DNA from: a virus
DNA: 64,000 nt
Virus record (IMG/VR): IMGVR_UViG_3300037264_002561
Coordinates: 1 to 64,000 of that record
Reading direction: 5' to 3' (one strand)
The notes under the pieces were generated by a model that had not been told where the DNA came from, ran no database searches, and saw nothing but the letters and a program-made list of their open reading frames with translations. Position numbers and translations under genes: made by a program. Position 1 is the first letter of the stretch, and every line of letters begins with the position of its first letter. Below are positions 1 through 9,251 of the stretch, piece by piece.

Positions 1-1
1 A

Positions 2-2239
2 TCGATCGGCAGCGAGCGGGCAGTTCGAGTCAAGGTCCAGAAGACCCTCTACGACATGGCTCTGAACCTGGAGCTGGCCGGCGTCGGGGATGGGGGCCAG
101 ACGACCCCCGAAGATCTCCGGCAGCTCAAGCTCCAGTCCGAAGAAGCCGACTACGCGGATCAGTTCGACGGGGTCTACGGGGCCTTCCAGATCATTCGCC
201 CCCCCGTTGACCCCTACACGCTCGTTCACATCAGCCAGAGCGTCCCCATCATCGATCCCCTCGTTGACTCGATGAAGTCGAACATCGACGGGTTCGGGCA
301 CAGCTTCGTCGAAACTCTCGAACTCGACGAGACGGAGAACCGGAAGGATCTCGAGGACCACTTCAAGGGTAAGCTCCTCCAGGAGCTCGAAACCGACGGG
401 GTTTCGCGACTCAACAAGTGGACGGTCGACGACAAGATCGCCAAGAGTTTCGCGAACCCCGAGTCTCCCGAAGCCTTCGTTGACCGAGCCCTTCGGGAGT
501 GTGTGCCGGCCCTCAATCACCGGGATCAGGTTGGGGAGGGTGACGCCCACATCCGCAAGTGCTGGCACGTCGAGTTCCCCAAGTACGCCAAGCGTCATGC
601 CGCGACCCTCCGCAAGATCCGGGAGCGGACCTTCACTCGTCAGCTCGCGGACCTGAAGGAGGAGAAGCGCGACGAGGAGAACTATCTCAACAGCTTCTTC
701 TTCAACTGCAACCCCAAGAAGAGCTGGATGAGGATCCGGAAGGCTCTCCGCGAGGATTACGAGCGCGTGGGCGGATGCGCCCTCGAAGTCTACCGGGATC
801 CTCTCTCCCGGAAGCCCCAGAAGCTCGACCAAGTTCAGATCGTCCAACTGCGTATGACGCGCCTGGGCGATCCGATTGACGCGCGGATCCCTCACCGCGT
901 CAATTCGTTCCAGATCGTCGAGGCCCCCGAGAAACTCCGCTTCCGCAAGTTCGTGCAAGCGGTGGGTCAGACGGGTCGTTATGTCTGGTTCAAGGAGTTC
1001 GGCGATCCTCGGATCATGGACCGGAACACCGGTCAGTTCGTCGGTGAGTATCTCTGGAACCCCGACTCCGAACAGTACGATCGGATCTTCTATACCGACT
1101 TCGCCACGAAGACCACCATCGCCGAGCAAGTCTTCCTGGCATCTCATCCGTCTTTCGTGGAAGCCACCGAGATCCTGTTCTACGCGCGTTACAACGCGAT
1201 GGGCAGCCCCTATCCGGTCCCGCGGTGGTTCTCGTGCCTCACCCTGGCCCAGGGCCTCATTGCCATGGAAGAGGTCAATGCAAGTTGGTTCGACAACAAC
1301 CTCATCCCACCGATTCTCTTCAAGGTCATCGACGGGAACATGAGCAAGAAGAGCGAGCGAAGCATCCGGGCGCTCTTCGAGACTCAGAAGCGTGGGCGTG
1401 AGAAGGCTCATGGCTTCGTCATCATGGAGGTCAACGGCTCGTCCCAGGCCAACAACTTCACCAACACCGGCAAGCCGACGGTGGAGATCGAGAAGCTCCG
1501 GGACACGATCCAGACCGATGCCACGCACTCTGGCTACGACGAAAAGGGTCGACTCAAGATGCGGGGATGCTGGAAGCTCCCCCCTTCGCACGTCGGGCAG
1601 GAGAGCCAGTACACGCGCCAGAGCATCTTGGCCTCGAAAGTTGCGGCCGAGGAACAGACTTTCCGGCCCGAGGCGGTCGACTTCGACGACTGGGTGAACA
1701 AGCACCTCTTCCCATCCATGCGGATCAACCATTGGTACTTCCGCACGAACCGGCCCCCGGTGGCGGACAACCTCCAGATGGCTGAAGTCCTCGAGCGGCT
1801 CGGCAAGAGCGGCTTCCTTGGCGTCGGCGAGGCTCGGCCCGAGATCGAACAGATCCTCAACCGGAAGGTAGCTCCCTTCAAGGACAAGCGCCTGACGGAT
1901 ACTCCGTTCCCTCTCATCCTCATCGAGACCAAGGCCGATCAGCAGAAGGGACCCCCCGAGCTGTCGAGCGAGAAGCCCGAGGAAATGATGGGAGGGCGGC
2001 CCGACAAGGAAGGGATGGCCTCGGACATCGGGGCCATCAAGATGTCTTTCCAGAAGACGTACGGGGTTAAGATCCAGGGCGTGCACAGGGCCGATCTCGA
2101 TTGGGCCGATGATCTGCTTGGCGTCGTCCTGGCCAAGAGTGGGGCCACCTTCCTCCAGGAGGGGAAGGATCTCTACTTCGTGATGGTCGACCAGATCGGC
2201 CGGCGTCACTCCTTCATCCAATCGGCAAGGGCTTTCTGA
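2..2239 (+). CDS. Portal protein (5' end probably outside the window)
   Basis: About 730-residue portal protein, the dodecameric ring at the capsid vertex through which DNA is packaged and to which the neck attaches. The middle holds a portal-type core (YPVPRWFSCLTLAQGLIAME, then NNLIPPILFKVIDG, then a region rich in NNFTNTGK-like turns) resembling the PBSX/SPP1-like portal families. The C-terminal ~90 residues are polar. The first ATG is at 56, but it has no ribosome site and the frame is open with coding-like residues (VRVKVQKTLYD) back to base 2, so the true start is probably upstream of the window. The next gene overlaps its stop (TGATG). The family assignment rests on motif memory and gene order before protease and capsid. 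Confidence 0.8.
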   Translation, partial: SIGSERAVRVKVQKTLYDMALNLELAGVGDGGQTTPEDLRQLKLQSEEADYADQFDGVYGAFQIIRPPVDPYTLVHISQSVPIIDPLVDSMKSNIDGFGHSFVETLELDETENRKDLEDHFKGKLLQELETDGVSRLNKWTVDDKIAKSFANPESPEAFVDRALRECVPALNHRDQVGEGDAHIRKCWHVEFPKYAKRHAATLRKIRERTFTRQLADLKEEKRDEENYLNSFFFNCNPKKSWMRIRKALREDYERVGGCALEVYRDPLSRKPQKLDQVQIVQLRMTRLGDPIDARIPHRVNSFQIVEAPEKLRFRKFVQAVGQTGRYVWFKEFGDPRIMDRNTGQFVGEYLWNPDSEQYDRIFYTDFATKTTIAEQVFLASHPSFVEATEILFYARYNAMGSPYPVPRWFSCLTLAQGLIAMEEVNASWFDNNLIPPILFKVIDGNMSKKSERSIRALFETQKRGREKAHGFVIMEVNGSSQANNFTNTGKPTVEIEKLRDTIQTDATHSGYDEKGRLKMRGCWKLPPSHVGQESQYTRQSILASKVAAEEQTFRPEAVDFDDWVNKHLFPSMRINHWYFRTNRPPVADNLQMAEVLERLGKSGFLGVGEARPEIEQILNRKVAPFKDKRLTDTPFPLILIETKADQQKGPPELSSEKPEEMMGGRPDKEGMASDIGAIKMSFQKTYGVKIQGVHRADLDWADDLLGVVLAKSGATFLQEGKDLYFVMVDQIGRRHSFIQSARAF

Positions 2240-2619
2240 TGGAGCCTGTGCTGGACTTCAAGAGCCGGGTCCTCGAGTACGCGGCCACGATGTCGGACGA
2301 GGAGTACGCGCAGCTCATCATCCGCTTCGAGAAGCTCATCGTCCTCACCCGCGAGTTCTTCGATCTGATCGATCCCGTACTCACGAAGGTTGGTGTCAGG
2401 CCTTCCGGGACGCCGAGCGAGGAACTCCCTGACCCGCTCTGTGCGACCTGTGCGCGACCTTGTCCCGAGGCTTCGCCGCAAACCCAGGAGTGCAAGAAGT
2501 ACTACGAGTTCATTCCTGACAAGTGCCCCACTTGCGTCTACCTGGACACGACTTGCACGCGCGTCGATCCATGTCGAGCGGGAGCTGGATACGAGCCAGC
2601 CGAAGGGGTGGCGGTCTGA
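2239..2619 (+). CDS. Cys-rich small protein downstream of portal
   Basis: 126 residues, starting at an ATG that overlaps the portal stop. The N-terminal ~55 residues are helical and charged; the C-terminal half has nine cysteines arranged as CATCARPC, CKKYY, CPTC and TCTRVDPC, suggesting metal binding or disulfides. I do not recognise the family. It is translationally coupled to the portal and lies in the head morphogenesis region, so a structural or assembly role is inferred only. Confidence 0.7.
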   Translation: MEPVLDFKSRVLEYAATMSDEEYAQLIIRFEKLIVLTREFFDLIDPVLTKVGVRPSGTPSEELPDPLCATCARPCPEASPQTQECKKYYEFIPDKCPTCVYLDTTCTRVDPCRAGAGYEPAEGVAV

Positions 2620-2621
2620 TC

Positions 2622-2984
2622 GTGTATCGCTCTCGTCGCTTTCCGGGCCTCTCAGACCCTCTTGCTCTCTATCTTCATCGCGGCGGCATTCCTCGGGCTC
2701 GACCTGAAGAGGTCTCGGAAACTCCGGAGTCGGCCGAGGATCTCGAAGCCAAGAGACTCAAAGAGCACGCCACACTCCACGAATGCCGTCAGCCGGAAGG
2801 TGGGGTATGCCCCTACGACCGACTAGAGGAGGACGACAAGCGATGTGCCCTAGCGACGAAGATGTCCGTGAAGTGTGTCTATCTGGGCAAGGTCGTCCCC
2901 CTCAAAATGGCCGTCCAGGCGAAAGAGACCGAAGAGAAGCGTCGGCTCCCCTATCGAGGCCGGGCTCCGAAAATCGAGGTGTGA
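2622..2984 (+). CDS. Small Cys-containing hypothetical protein
   Basis: 120 residues from a GTG at 2622, two bases after the previous stop; the frame is open upstream but that part only shadows the preceding gene. The C-terminal half has HECRQPEGGVCPYDR, RCAL and KCVYLG, a spacing that could bind a metal ion, and ends in a basic stretch. No recognised family. It is the second of three consecutive Cys-rich reading frames between the portal and capsid genes. The GTG start is the best available but has only a weak ribosome site. Confidence 0.6.
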   Translation: MYRSRRFPGLSDPLALYLHRGGIPRARPEEVSETPESAEDLEAKRLKEHATLHECRQPEGGVCPYDRLEEDDKRCALATKMSVKCVYLGKVVPLKMAVQAKETEEKRRLPYRGRAPKIEV

Positions 2985-3220
2985 ACGTGGCTCAGTCGCC
3001 CGATTCTCGACGCAACACCCTCAACGCCTTGGCCATCATCAATCGCCTGTCCACGAAGGGCTCCTTCGTCAAGTTGGAGCTCTACTTCGATGACGGCGTC
3101 CTCCGCGATCAGTACAAGGTGGATGCGACTCTCAAGCAGCTCAAGCTCTCGAACGACGAGTTCGCCAAGGTGCTCGACGCCACCTTGGGGATCACTGTTC
3201 CGGATGCCACGAAACAGTAG
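2981..3220 (+). CDS. Small hypothetical protein
   Basis: 79 residues from a GTG at 2981 that overlaps the previous stop (GTGA); a second GTG at 2987 is an alternative. The upstream sequence ATCGAGGT is a fair ribosome site. The protein is mixed alpha/beta (NALAIINRLSTKGSFVKLEL, then TLKQLKLSNDEFAKVLDATL) with no cysteines and no recognised domain. It closes the small-gene cluster before the non-coding stretch holding the first palindrome. Confidence 0.6.
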   Translation: MNVAQSPDSRRNTLNALAIINRLSTKGSFVKLELYFDDGVLRDQYKVDATLKQLKLSNDEFAKVLDATLGITVPDATKQ

Positions 3221-3313
3221 GGGTTGAACGCGCGGGGGAACTCAGACTATCTTGTGAAGGAAGTAGCCAGTCCGTAATCAGATTACGGATCGGGGAGCCG
3301 GAGACACGGGCCC
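3221..3313. promoter_or_regulatory. Intergenic regulatory stretch before the protease gene
   Basis: A 93-base gap, the first non-coding stretch after the portal cluster. It contains the palindrome at 3271-3289 and a second, unrelated perfect 12-bp palindrome CACGGGCCCGTG at 3305-3316 that covers the GTG start of the next gene. No clear sigma70 -35/-10 pair is visible. A promoter or a processing site here is inferred from position only. Confidence 0.4.
3271..3289. repeat. Dispersed palindrome, copy 1
   Basis: Perfect inverted repeat with 9-bp arms TCCGTAATC and GATTACGGA around a single central A. The 15-bp core CGTAATCNGATTACG is identical to copies at 21379, 33913, 48013, 49698 and 60593. 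It lies between two genes, 25 bases before the start of the protease gene. The odd symmetry and short centre fit a dimeric protein's binding site better than an RNA hairpin loop. Confidence 0.85.
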
Positions 3314-5986
3314 GTGGTAGGAGTCATCACGACTCCGGCCGCGGGCCTTCTCCTTGTGGAGACTGCGCAGATGCCAGGTTCGATTTCCGAGGTCGCCAAG
3401 AACGGAGCCGGTGAGATGGCCTTGGGCCATTGCGGCTGCGAGTGCGAAGCCTGCGAGAGCTGCTCCAACGAGATGGAGAAGGCGGCGGGCCCGAAACGCA
3501 GCGAGCTCCCCGACTCCGACTTCGCCGTCATCCGGACGGTCGACGACAAGAAGCTCCGTCAGCTACGCATCGACGACGAGTCCCACGCCCGCAACGCGCT
3601 GGCCCGGATGAACCAAGTTCTCCCGAAGCTCTCCTCTTCCCAGACAAGCGCGGTGCGTCGCAAGATCAAGGGGCGCTACCCCAAGATCGAGGTCACGGGG
3701 GTGGAGAAGATCGACTGGAAGACCGCCATCCCTCGCCCCCTCTACGTGCGCCGCAACCTCCTCAATGCTGGCGAGTTCATCAAGTGGGCGAAGAGCCAGG
3801 GGTTCAAGTCCACTCTTCCGGCCGAAGAGATGCACGTCACCCTCGTCTACAGCAAGACGGCCGTGGACTGGGAACAGTTCACCGAACGGACCGACATCGT
3901 CGGTCTCTACGCGGTCACCGAGAAGAGGAAGCTCACTCCTCTCGGGAAGGACGGCGCCATCGTCCTTCAGTTCCAGAGCTCCGAGCTATCAGTCCGCCAC
4001 GAAGAGTTCGGTCGTGGGGGAGCCAGTTGGGACTACCCCAGCTTCCACCCGCACGTGACGGTTTCGTACAACGCCGAGGGCTTGGATCTTTCGACGATCC
4101 CTCCGTACGCCGGCTACCTCGAGTTCGGGCCCGAGATCTTCGACGAGATCGACGATACTTGGAAGATGCGTGCCGTGGAGAAGTTCGAGCTCGCAAACCT
4201 CCAGAGCATCGAGGTCAGCAAGAGCGAGTTCAAGGGCCGGGATGCGGCGGTCGCCTGGGCCAAGTCCCAGAAGCTCGATACCCAGCGGCTCGTTGATCTT
4301 CACGACGTCTGGATCTTCATCCAGAAGGATCATGAGGGTGGTCGGCTGAAGGAACGGGTTCTGGATACGGGTCTCGTCGCCAAGTTCGAGCTTCGCGAGG
4401 CGGTCAACAAGATCATCCCCTTCGCCAAGGTGAACGCGGAGGAGCGAACGGTCGAGGGTGTCGTCTACGAGCCTTACGTCCCTGACTCCCAGGGCGACTG
4501 GATGACCCCCGAGGACATCCAGAAGGCTGCCTGGGGCTTCCTCGAGAAGATGCGTCAGCGCCAGGTGGACACCGACCACGATGAGGTCGCCAAGGACTGT
4601 TCCCTGGTCGAGTCCTTCATCGCTCCCCCGAACCATCCTCTCTACCCGGTCGGGGCATGGGTCGCCAAGACCAAGATCAACGCCGACGCTGTCTGGGATC
4701 GGGTCCTGAAGGGTGATCTGAACGGCTACAGCATGGCCGGGCAGGGAGAGCGTCTCGTGGGGGCCTCACCCCCCAATGGTCTCTTCACGAAAGCCGACCA
4801 GCCGGCGACGGTAGAAGACGTTTTGATCTCCAAGGCGGCCACCATGCAGAGGACCCACGGGCGTCTCCGCAAGGTGGATGTGCTCTTTCTCTCCCTCGTG
4901 AAGCGTGGGGCCAACGGGCACGACTTCATGTTCAAGAAGACCGACGAAGCCGATCAGGTGACGATCTTCAAGTCCCGAGACCTTCAACTCGCTTCCGGCG
5001 AGTGCCAGATCCAGTTCGACGGCCCCCTGACTCGCTTCTGGAAGTCCCTCAAGAGCACGTTCGGGAGCAATTCTCAAGAAACCCCCGGGTCGGTCGACGC
5101 CCCGGATACCCACGGAAAGGTGGATGCAGTGAGCATCGGCAAGCAGTTCGCCGGCCTCGTGGCGATGATCGCCAAGCAGTCGGCCGACGCGCAACAGATC
5201 ATCCTGGAGATGGCCAAGACTCCGGCCGTCGGACAGGTGGTGAAGCAGACCCCGGCCTTCCAGACCTTCCTGAGCAAGGTGAATCCCGCGGAGGTGGCGA
5301 AGCTCAGCAAGTTCGCCCAGGACGTCGGCTCCCTGACCCAGCTCCCCGACAACGGCGTGATCCTGCCGGCGGCCCAGGACTTCTTCGGGTTCGTCCAGGC
5401 CCTCGACGACCCGACCAAGTGGATGGGAGGCTCCCTCCCCGGCGGTGCCGACGGGGCCAGCGGCTCCATGGGCGGCTTCGGGAAGGGTGGTCTGCCCCCG
5501 TGGCTGGAGGGCAAGGACAAGGAAAAGGACAAGGAGAAGGACGTCAAGAAGGACGAGACCCCCGCTCCGGCCAATCCCATGGCCGGCTACGAGGCGGCTC
5601 TCCAGAAGGCCCTCGGCGTCGTGGTCGAGAAGTTCACCGCCGAGCTGGCTGGTGTGAAGGCCGAGCTCGCCACCGTGGCCAAGGCCGCCGGTCAGCCCAC
5701 TCCTCCCCCCGCGGGAGGCCTGAGCGCCCAGGGCGTGACCCCGGCTCCGGCCACTCCCCCCGGACCCGGAGCGTTCGCCATCTTCCAGGACTCCGATGCT
5801 GAGGAGATGGTGAAGACCGACATCGCCAAGGGCTACTCCACCCCCATGAACCCCTTCGGTGGGGTGGCCGACGCCAGTGGCATCCTCACCGGTCCTCGCG
5901 ATCCCAAGCCCCAGGCCACGGGGTACAACCCGGGCCTTCACTTCGACCAAGTCCTGACCGCCCGCCAGCAGCGCGGCGGTCGCTGA
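3314..5986 (+). CDS. Multidomain prohead protease/scaffold with 2H phosphoesterase domain
   Basis: 890 residues. Order: a Cys cluster (CGCECEACESC, about residues 40-50); a region like LPDSDFAVIR...HARNALARM...KKIKGRYP common in phage head proteins (about 65-125); a 2H phosphoesterase-like domain with two H-x-T motifs (H174-V-T, H247-V-T); an XkdF-like serine protease region (about 375-540, starting EERTVEGVVYEPYVPDSQG); and a C-terminal scaffold-like part with a Lys/Asp/Glu-rich run near 735-755 and Ala/Pro linkers. The protease would process the prohead and the C-terminal part would act as internal scaffold for the capsid protein encoded next. Start GTG 3314; ATG 3371 with GGAG upstream is an alternative. 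Domain names are from motif recognition. Confidence 0.75.
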   Translation: MVGVITTPAAGLLLVETAQMPGSISEVAKNGAGEMALGHCGCECEACESCSNEMEKAAGPKRSELPDSDFAVIRTVDDKKLRQLRIDDESHARNALARMNQVLPKLSSSQTSAVRRKIKGRYPKIEVTGVEKIDWKTAIPRPLYVRRNLLNAGEFIKWAKSQGFKSTLPAEEMHVTLVYSKTAVDWEQFTERTDIVGLYAVTEKRKLTPLGKDGAIVLQFQSSELSVRHEEFGRGGASWDYPSFHPHVTVSYNAEGLDLSTIPPYAGYLEFGPEIFDEIDDTWKMRAVEKFELANLQSIEVSKSEFKGRDAAVAWAKSQKLDTQRLVDLHDVWIFIQKDHEGGRLKERVLDTGLVAKFELREAVNKIIPFAKVNAEERTVEGVVYEPYVPDSQGDWMTPEDIQKAAWGFLEKMRQRQVDTDHDEVAKDCSLVESFIAPPNHPLYPVGAWVAKTKINADAVWDRVLKGDLNGYSMAGQGERLVGASPPNGLFTKADQPATVEDVLISKAATMQRTHGRLRKVDVLFLSLVKRGANGHDFMFKKTDEADQVTIFKSRDLQLASGECQIQFDGPLTRFWKSLKSTFGSNSQETPGSVDAPDTHGKVDAVSIGKQFAGLVAMIAKQSADAQQIILEMAKTPAVGQVVKQTPAFQTFLSKVNPAEVAKLSKFAQDVGSLTQLPDNGVILPAAQDFFGFVQALDDPTKWMGGSLPGGADGASGSMGGFGKGGLPPWLEGKDKEKDKEKDVKKDETPAPANPMAGYEAALQKALGVVVEKFTAELAGVKAELATVAKAAGQPTPPPAGGLSAQGVTPAPATPPGPGAFAIFQDSDAEEMVKTDIAKGYSTPMNPFGGVADASGILTGPRDPKPQATGYNPGLHFDQVLTARQQRGGR

Positions 5987-6017
5987 GCAACCGCCACAGG
6001 GAAGGAATCCAGACACC

Positions 6018-7157
6018 ATGGCGAACAACCTGATGCAGCAAGTCCTGTTCGAGAAGACCGCGATCGCGGTACAGGATCTCGCCGACGGTGCCGGCTACCT
6101 GATGCCGGTTCCCGCTCGGCGGTTCCTCCGCATCGGCCTCCCGGCCACCTCCATCCTCAAGATGGCCAGGCTCCACCCGATGTCCTCGCCCGAGGAGCAC
6201 CTCGACAAGTTCCGCTGGCACGTGCGGGTCCTGCGGGCCGGCACCTCGGCCACGGCCCTGTCGGAAGTCGAGAAGCCCAAGCCCCAGCTCACCAAGCGGG
6301 TCCTCCAGGCCCGGCTGGTGAAGGCGCAGATCGATCTGCCCATCGAGACCCTCGAGGACAACATCGAGAAGCAGGGGTTCATGCAGACCCTCTTCGACGG
6401 CCTGGCTCCCCGGGTGGGGCTGGACTGGGAAGAGCTCCTGGTCAACGGCGACGTGGACAACGCCGTCGACGCCTACCTGGCGCTCTTCGACGGCATCTAC
6501 AAGCAGGCGAGCTCGATCATCTACAACCACTTGGGCGGCCCCGTGTCGCTCGACCTGTGGACCAAGATGGTCAAGCTCATGCCGCCCGAGTTCCAGAGCT
6601 CCCTGTTGGGTGGGGCGAAGTTCTTCACCCCGTTCAACCTCCAGCACGACTGGCGCGCCAACCTGGCCGGTCGCGTGGGGCCCGTGGGTGACTCCAACCT
6701 CCAGACCCTCAAGGAGGTCGGGGCGTTCGGCATCCCGATCGAGCCGGTCGTCAACGTGCGCGACGACGTGAGCTACAACGGGCTGGCGAACCACGCGGAC
6801 ATCCTGCTCACCAACCCCGCAGCCAACATCGTCGTGGGCCTGTACGGCGGCCTCCGCCTGTTCATGGACCTCAACGTCGAGACCGGGGTCTGGAAGATCG
6901 TGCTCCGCTTCCGCACGGACGCGAAGCTGATCGAGCAGACCGCTGCCGTCAAGGGCCGCAACGTGCTGATCGGGGCCACCTCGCAGAGGGTTGGCGGTTC
7001 CTCGACCGCCCGCCTCCTGCCGGACAACCCCGCGGCCCTCTCGGTCCTGGGCTTCACCACTCCGGAGAACGATGCCGAGGGCTTCGACGATGGGATCACC
7101 TCCTTCGTCCCCCCGGCGAACCTCGGCATCACTGCCCCGGTCAAGTTCACCCCCTGA
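6018..7157 (+). CDS. Major capsid protein
   Basis: 379 residues, ATG preceded by GGAAGGAA. The sequence looks like an HK97-fold capsid subunit: an N-terminal region with RRFLRIGLPATSILKMARL, a long conserved-looking central part (AQIDLPIETLEDNIEKQGF, then LLVNGD), and a C-terminal DILLTNPAANIVVGLYGGLR stretch like the P-domain of P2/Mu-like capsid proteins. Length and position directly after the protease/scaffold support this. It is followed by a strong GC-rich hairpin, consistent with a highly expressed transcript end or stabiliser. Confidence 0.85.
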   Translation: MANNLMQQVLFEKTAIAVQDLADGAGYLMPVPARRFLRIGLPATSILKMARLHPMSSPEEHLDKFRWHVRVLRAGTSATALSEVEKPKPQLTKRVLQARLVKAQIDLPIETLEDNIEKQGFMQTLFDGLAPRVGLDWEELLVNGDVDNAVDAYLALFDGIYKQASSIIYNHLGGPVSLDLWTKMVKLMPPEFQSSLLGGAKFFTPFNLQHDWRANLAGRVGPVGDSNLQTLKEVGAFGIPIEPVVNVRDDVSYNGLANHADILLTNPAANIVVGLYGGLRLFMDLNVETGVWKIVLRFRTDAKLIEQTAAVKGRNVLIGATSQRVGGSSTARLLPDNPAALSVLGFTTPENDAEGFDDGITSFVPPANLGITAPVKFTP

Positions 7158-7183
7158 TCGAGGCCTTCGAGAAGAACATCGAA

Positions 7184-7214
7184 CCCCCGGGCGAGAACAA
7201 ACCTCGCCCGGGGG
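7184..7214 (+). terminator. Terminator-like hairpin after the capsid gene
   Basis: Perfect 12-bp stem: CCCCCGGGCGAG at 7184-7195 pairs with CTCGCCCGGGGG at 7203-7214, loop AACAAAC. There is no U-run after it (ATAAGAG), so it may be a partial terminator or a 3'-end stabiliser of the capsid transcript. Confidence 0.65.
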
Positions 7215-7234
7215 ATAAGAGAGGGATCTGACAG

Positions 7235-8584
7235 ATGGCAGACGAACTGATCGACCCCTTTGTCACCGGGCAAGTCGGTGACGAGGACGTCGCTCCTCCC
7301 CTTCCCTCGGACGCCGAGCAGCGGGCCGAGTTCATGCGTGGCAACCTCCCGGGGTACCTCCAGTCGCTCACGGCCGTCGACAAGGGCTCCGCTCCGGCGG
7401 CATCCGTCCAAGCTGTGCTCGATTCCGGGTCGGCCGAGACCTACGACTTCTCGGCGCTCGATGGCGAGTCGCTCGAGCTGATCGTGGACGACTACGAGGG
7501 TCGCAAGGACCGTCCCGGAACTCCCGGGGTCCTCACCGGAGGCGCCGGGCCCGTCATCGCGACCGTGAACACGGTCAACGACCAGGCCACCGTCGCCATC
7601 AATGGTGAGGCCCCCCAAGCGATCGACATCGGAACCAAGGCCACTGGGGCGCTCGTAGCGGCTCAGATCCAGACGGCGGTCCGAGCACTGACCGCGGCCA
7701 CTGCCAAGAACCAGGCGGCCTATGACGGCTTCTTGGCCGAGTACGTGGCGCCGAGCTTCTCGACCACGTTGGCCACGGAACTCGCCAACGGCGTCAAGGT
7801 GTATTCGGTCTTGGCCGCCTCGGTGGCCAAGCTCAAGATCGGGGACACGATCGCGATCGCCGACCAGGCCGGTGGTCCGGCAGCGGCCTTCTCGACCCCC
7901 GTGATCGACATCGACCGGGTGGCCAAGAGGATCTACATCAAGGGATGGACCCCCGGTGAAGCCATCGAAGTCGGCGCCCTGATCCGCATCCGGGACGACC
8001 ACTACGAGTTCACCGTCGGCAAGGCCGGCGCCGAATCGGCAGTGGTCTTCGCTGCGGGTGTGGCGGACATGGCCGTCGGCCTCAAGCTGACGGTCGCGGC
8101 GGGCGCCCTGGCCACCGCAGGAAAGGACGCCGACGGCCCACAGAAGATCACCTTCGTGGATGCTGATTTCGTCGATCCCGCGGCTGCGACGGCTGCCGAG
8201 GTGGCGGTGAAGATCAACGCCAGCCTCACTGGAGCCGTCGCCTCGGACAACGCGGGGACGCTCCGTATCACGTCCACGAAGTACGGCGAGAGCGCCAACC
8301 TCAAGGCGTCTGCGGGCGTCGTCCAGGTCGCTCTCGATCTTCCCACCACCATCGAGGTGGGAACCAACAGCGACTTCGCCCTGAGTCTCGTCGATGCCGA
8401 GATCGTGAACATCCAGAAGTACACGATCGGCTCCGGGGTCGTGGGGATCAACATGACCAGCCTCGCGGGCGTCCGCGTCGAAGGCAAGAACCTCGTGAAC
8501 GTGGATGGTACGGACCACGGCGCGGGTGGCACCCTCGGCTGGATCGTGACCTCTCGTCCCAAGCGAGTCCCCGTCCCGGCCTGA
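7235..8584 (+). CDS. Virion protein with recurring module, capsid region
   Basis: 449 residues, ATG after GAGGGATCTGACAG. Residues about 108-165 hold a module (VAINGEAPQAIDIG, then AAQIQTAVRALTA, then NQAAYDGF) also found in the tail sheath and in the baseplate J-like protein. Residues about 310-360 (TAAEVAVKINAS...GTLRITSTKYGESANLKASAG) resemble the flagellin IN-type motif seen in many surface proteins. Position directly after the capsid gene suggests a capsid decoration, head fibre or neck protein; the function is inferred. Confidence 0.65.
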   Translation: MADELIDPFVTGQVGDEDVAPPLPSDAEQRAEFMRGNLPGYLQSLTAVDKGSAPAASVQAVLDSGSAETYDFSALDGESLELIVDDYEGRKDRPGTPGVLTGGAGPVIATVNTVNDQATVAINGEAPQAIDIGTKATGALVAAQIQTAVRALTAATAKNQAAYDGFLAEYVAPSFSTTLATELANGVKVYSVLAASVAKLKIGDTIAIADQAGGPAAAFSTPVIDIDRVAKRIYIKGWTPGEAIEVGALIRIRDDHYEFTVGKAGAESAVVFAAGVADMAVGLKLTVAAGALATAGKDADGPQKITFVDADFVDPAAATAAEVAVKINASLTGAVASDNAGTLRITSTKYGESANLKASAGVVQVALDLPTTIEVGTNSDFALSLVDAEIVNIQKYTIGSGVVGINMTSLAGVRVEGKNLVNVDGTDHGAGGTLGWIVTSRPKRVPVPA

Positions 8585-8633
8585 TCCCCCTGACCTGAAC
8601 CTCATCTGACCTCATCACGATTGGAGAACTACG

Positions 8634-9248
8634 ATGCACCAGATCCACTGGCCTTTCGGCACCGACGACAAGTGCGCTGCCCGGATCCATCCCGGCAGCC
8701 CCAACTTCCCGACCCCCGACACCTTGGCTTACCCGAGCTTCACCCTCCGCAAGCATCCCGGGCAGGACAAGAACCCCAACCTGGGGTGGTACGAGGTCGA
8801 CCGGAAGGCGTACGAGATCCTCTCGCAGGAGCGCCACCCACAGTCTGGGCTCCCGATCGTCCAGTTCACCCACAGCCCTCTTCAGCCCACCCGGCAGAGC
8901 CAGGCGCTCGCGGCCAAGAAGAAGACCGTCCGAGGGGCGATCGACCCGGAGTTCTTCGCGGAGGCCGTAGCTTCGGGAGTCCGCCAGGTCTTGCAGGAGA
9001 TGGGGATCAAAGGGCCCGTTCCAGTGGCTCCCGAACCCCCGGCTCCGGCTGTCACCCCCCTCGTCGACCCCCCGGGAGAGACTCCCGGAGTGAAGGTCGT
9101 CGGAACCGAGGAAGAGACCTCGGAGGAAGGGGTCGAAGGAGGAGAGCCGGCTTCCAAGGAGGACCCCCCTCCGCCGGAAGATCCCAAGGGAGAAGCTCCG
9201 ACCGAGACCCCCAAGGGAACCCGGCGGCTCCGTCTCCGGAAGGGATAG
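8634..9248 (+). CDS. Hypothetical virion-region protein with Pro/Glu-rich tail
   Basis: 204 residues, ATG preceded by GGAGAACTACG. The first ~90 residues look globular (HPGSPNFPTPDTLAYPSF, NLGWYEVDRKAYEIL); residues ~120-195 are Pro/Glu-rich and probably disordered; the end is basic (RRLRLRKG). No recognised domain. It sits among head completion genes. Confidence 0.65.
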   Translation: MHQIHWPFGTDDKCAARIHPGSPNFPTPDTLAYPSFTLRKHPGQDKNPNLGWYEVDRKAYEILSQERHPQSGLPIVQFTHSPLQPTRQSQALAAKKKTVRGAIDPEFFAEAVASGVRQVLQEMGIKGPVPVAPEPPAPAVTPLVDPPGETPGVKVVGTEEETSEEGVEGGEPASKEDPPPPEDPKGEAPTETPKGTRRLRLRKG

Positions 9249-9251
9249 TCC

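Noticed and set aside
3305-3316. CACGGGCCCGTG palindrome
   Set aside because: Single copy in GC-rich sequence over a start codon; likely chance, not related to the dispersed element.
6773-8605. 610-codon minus-strand frame
   Set aside because: Antisense to the capsid and 7235 genes; same composition artefact.
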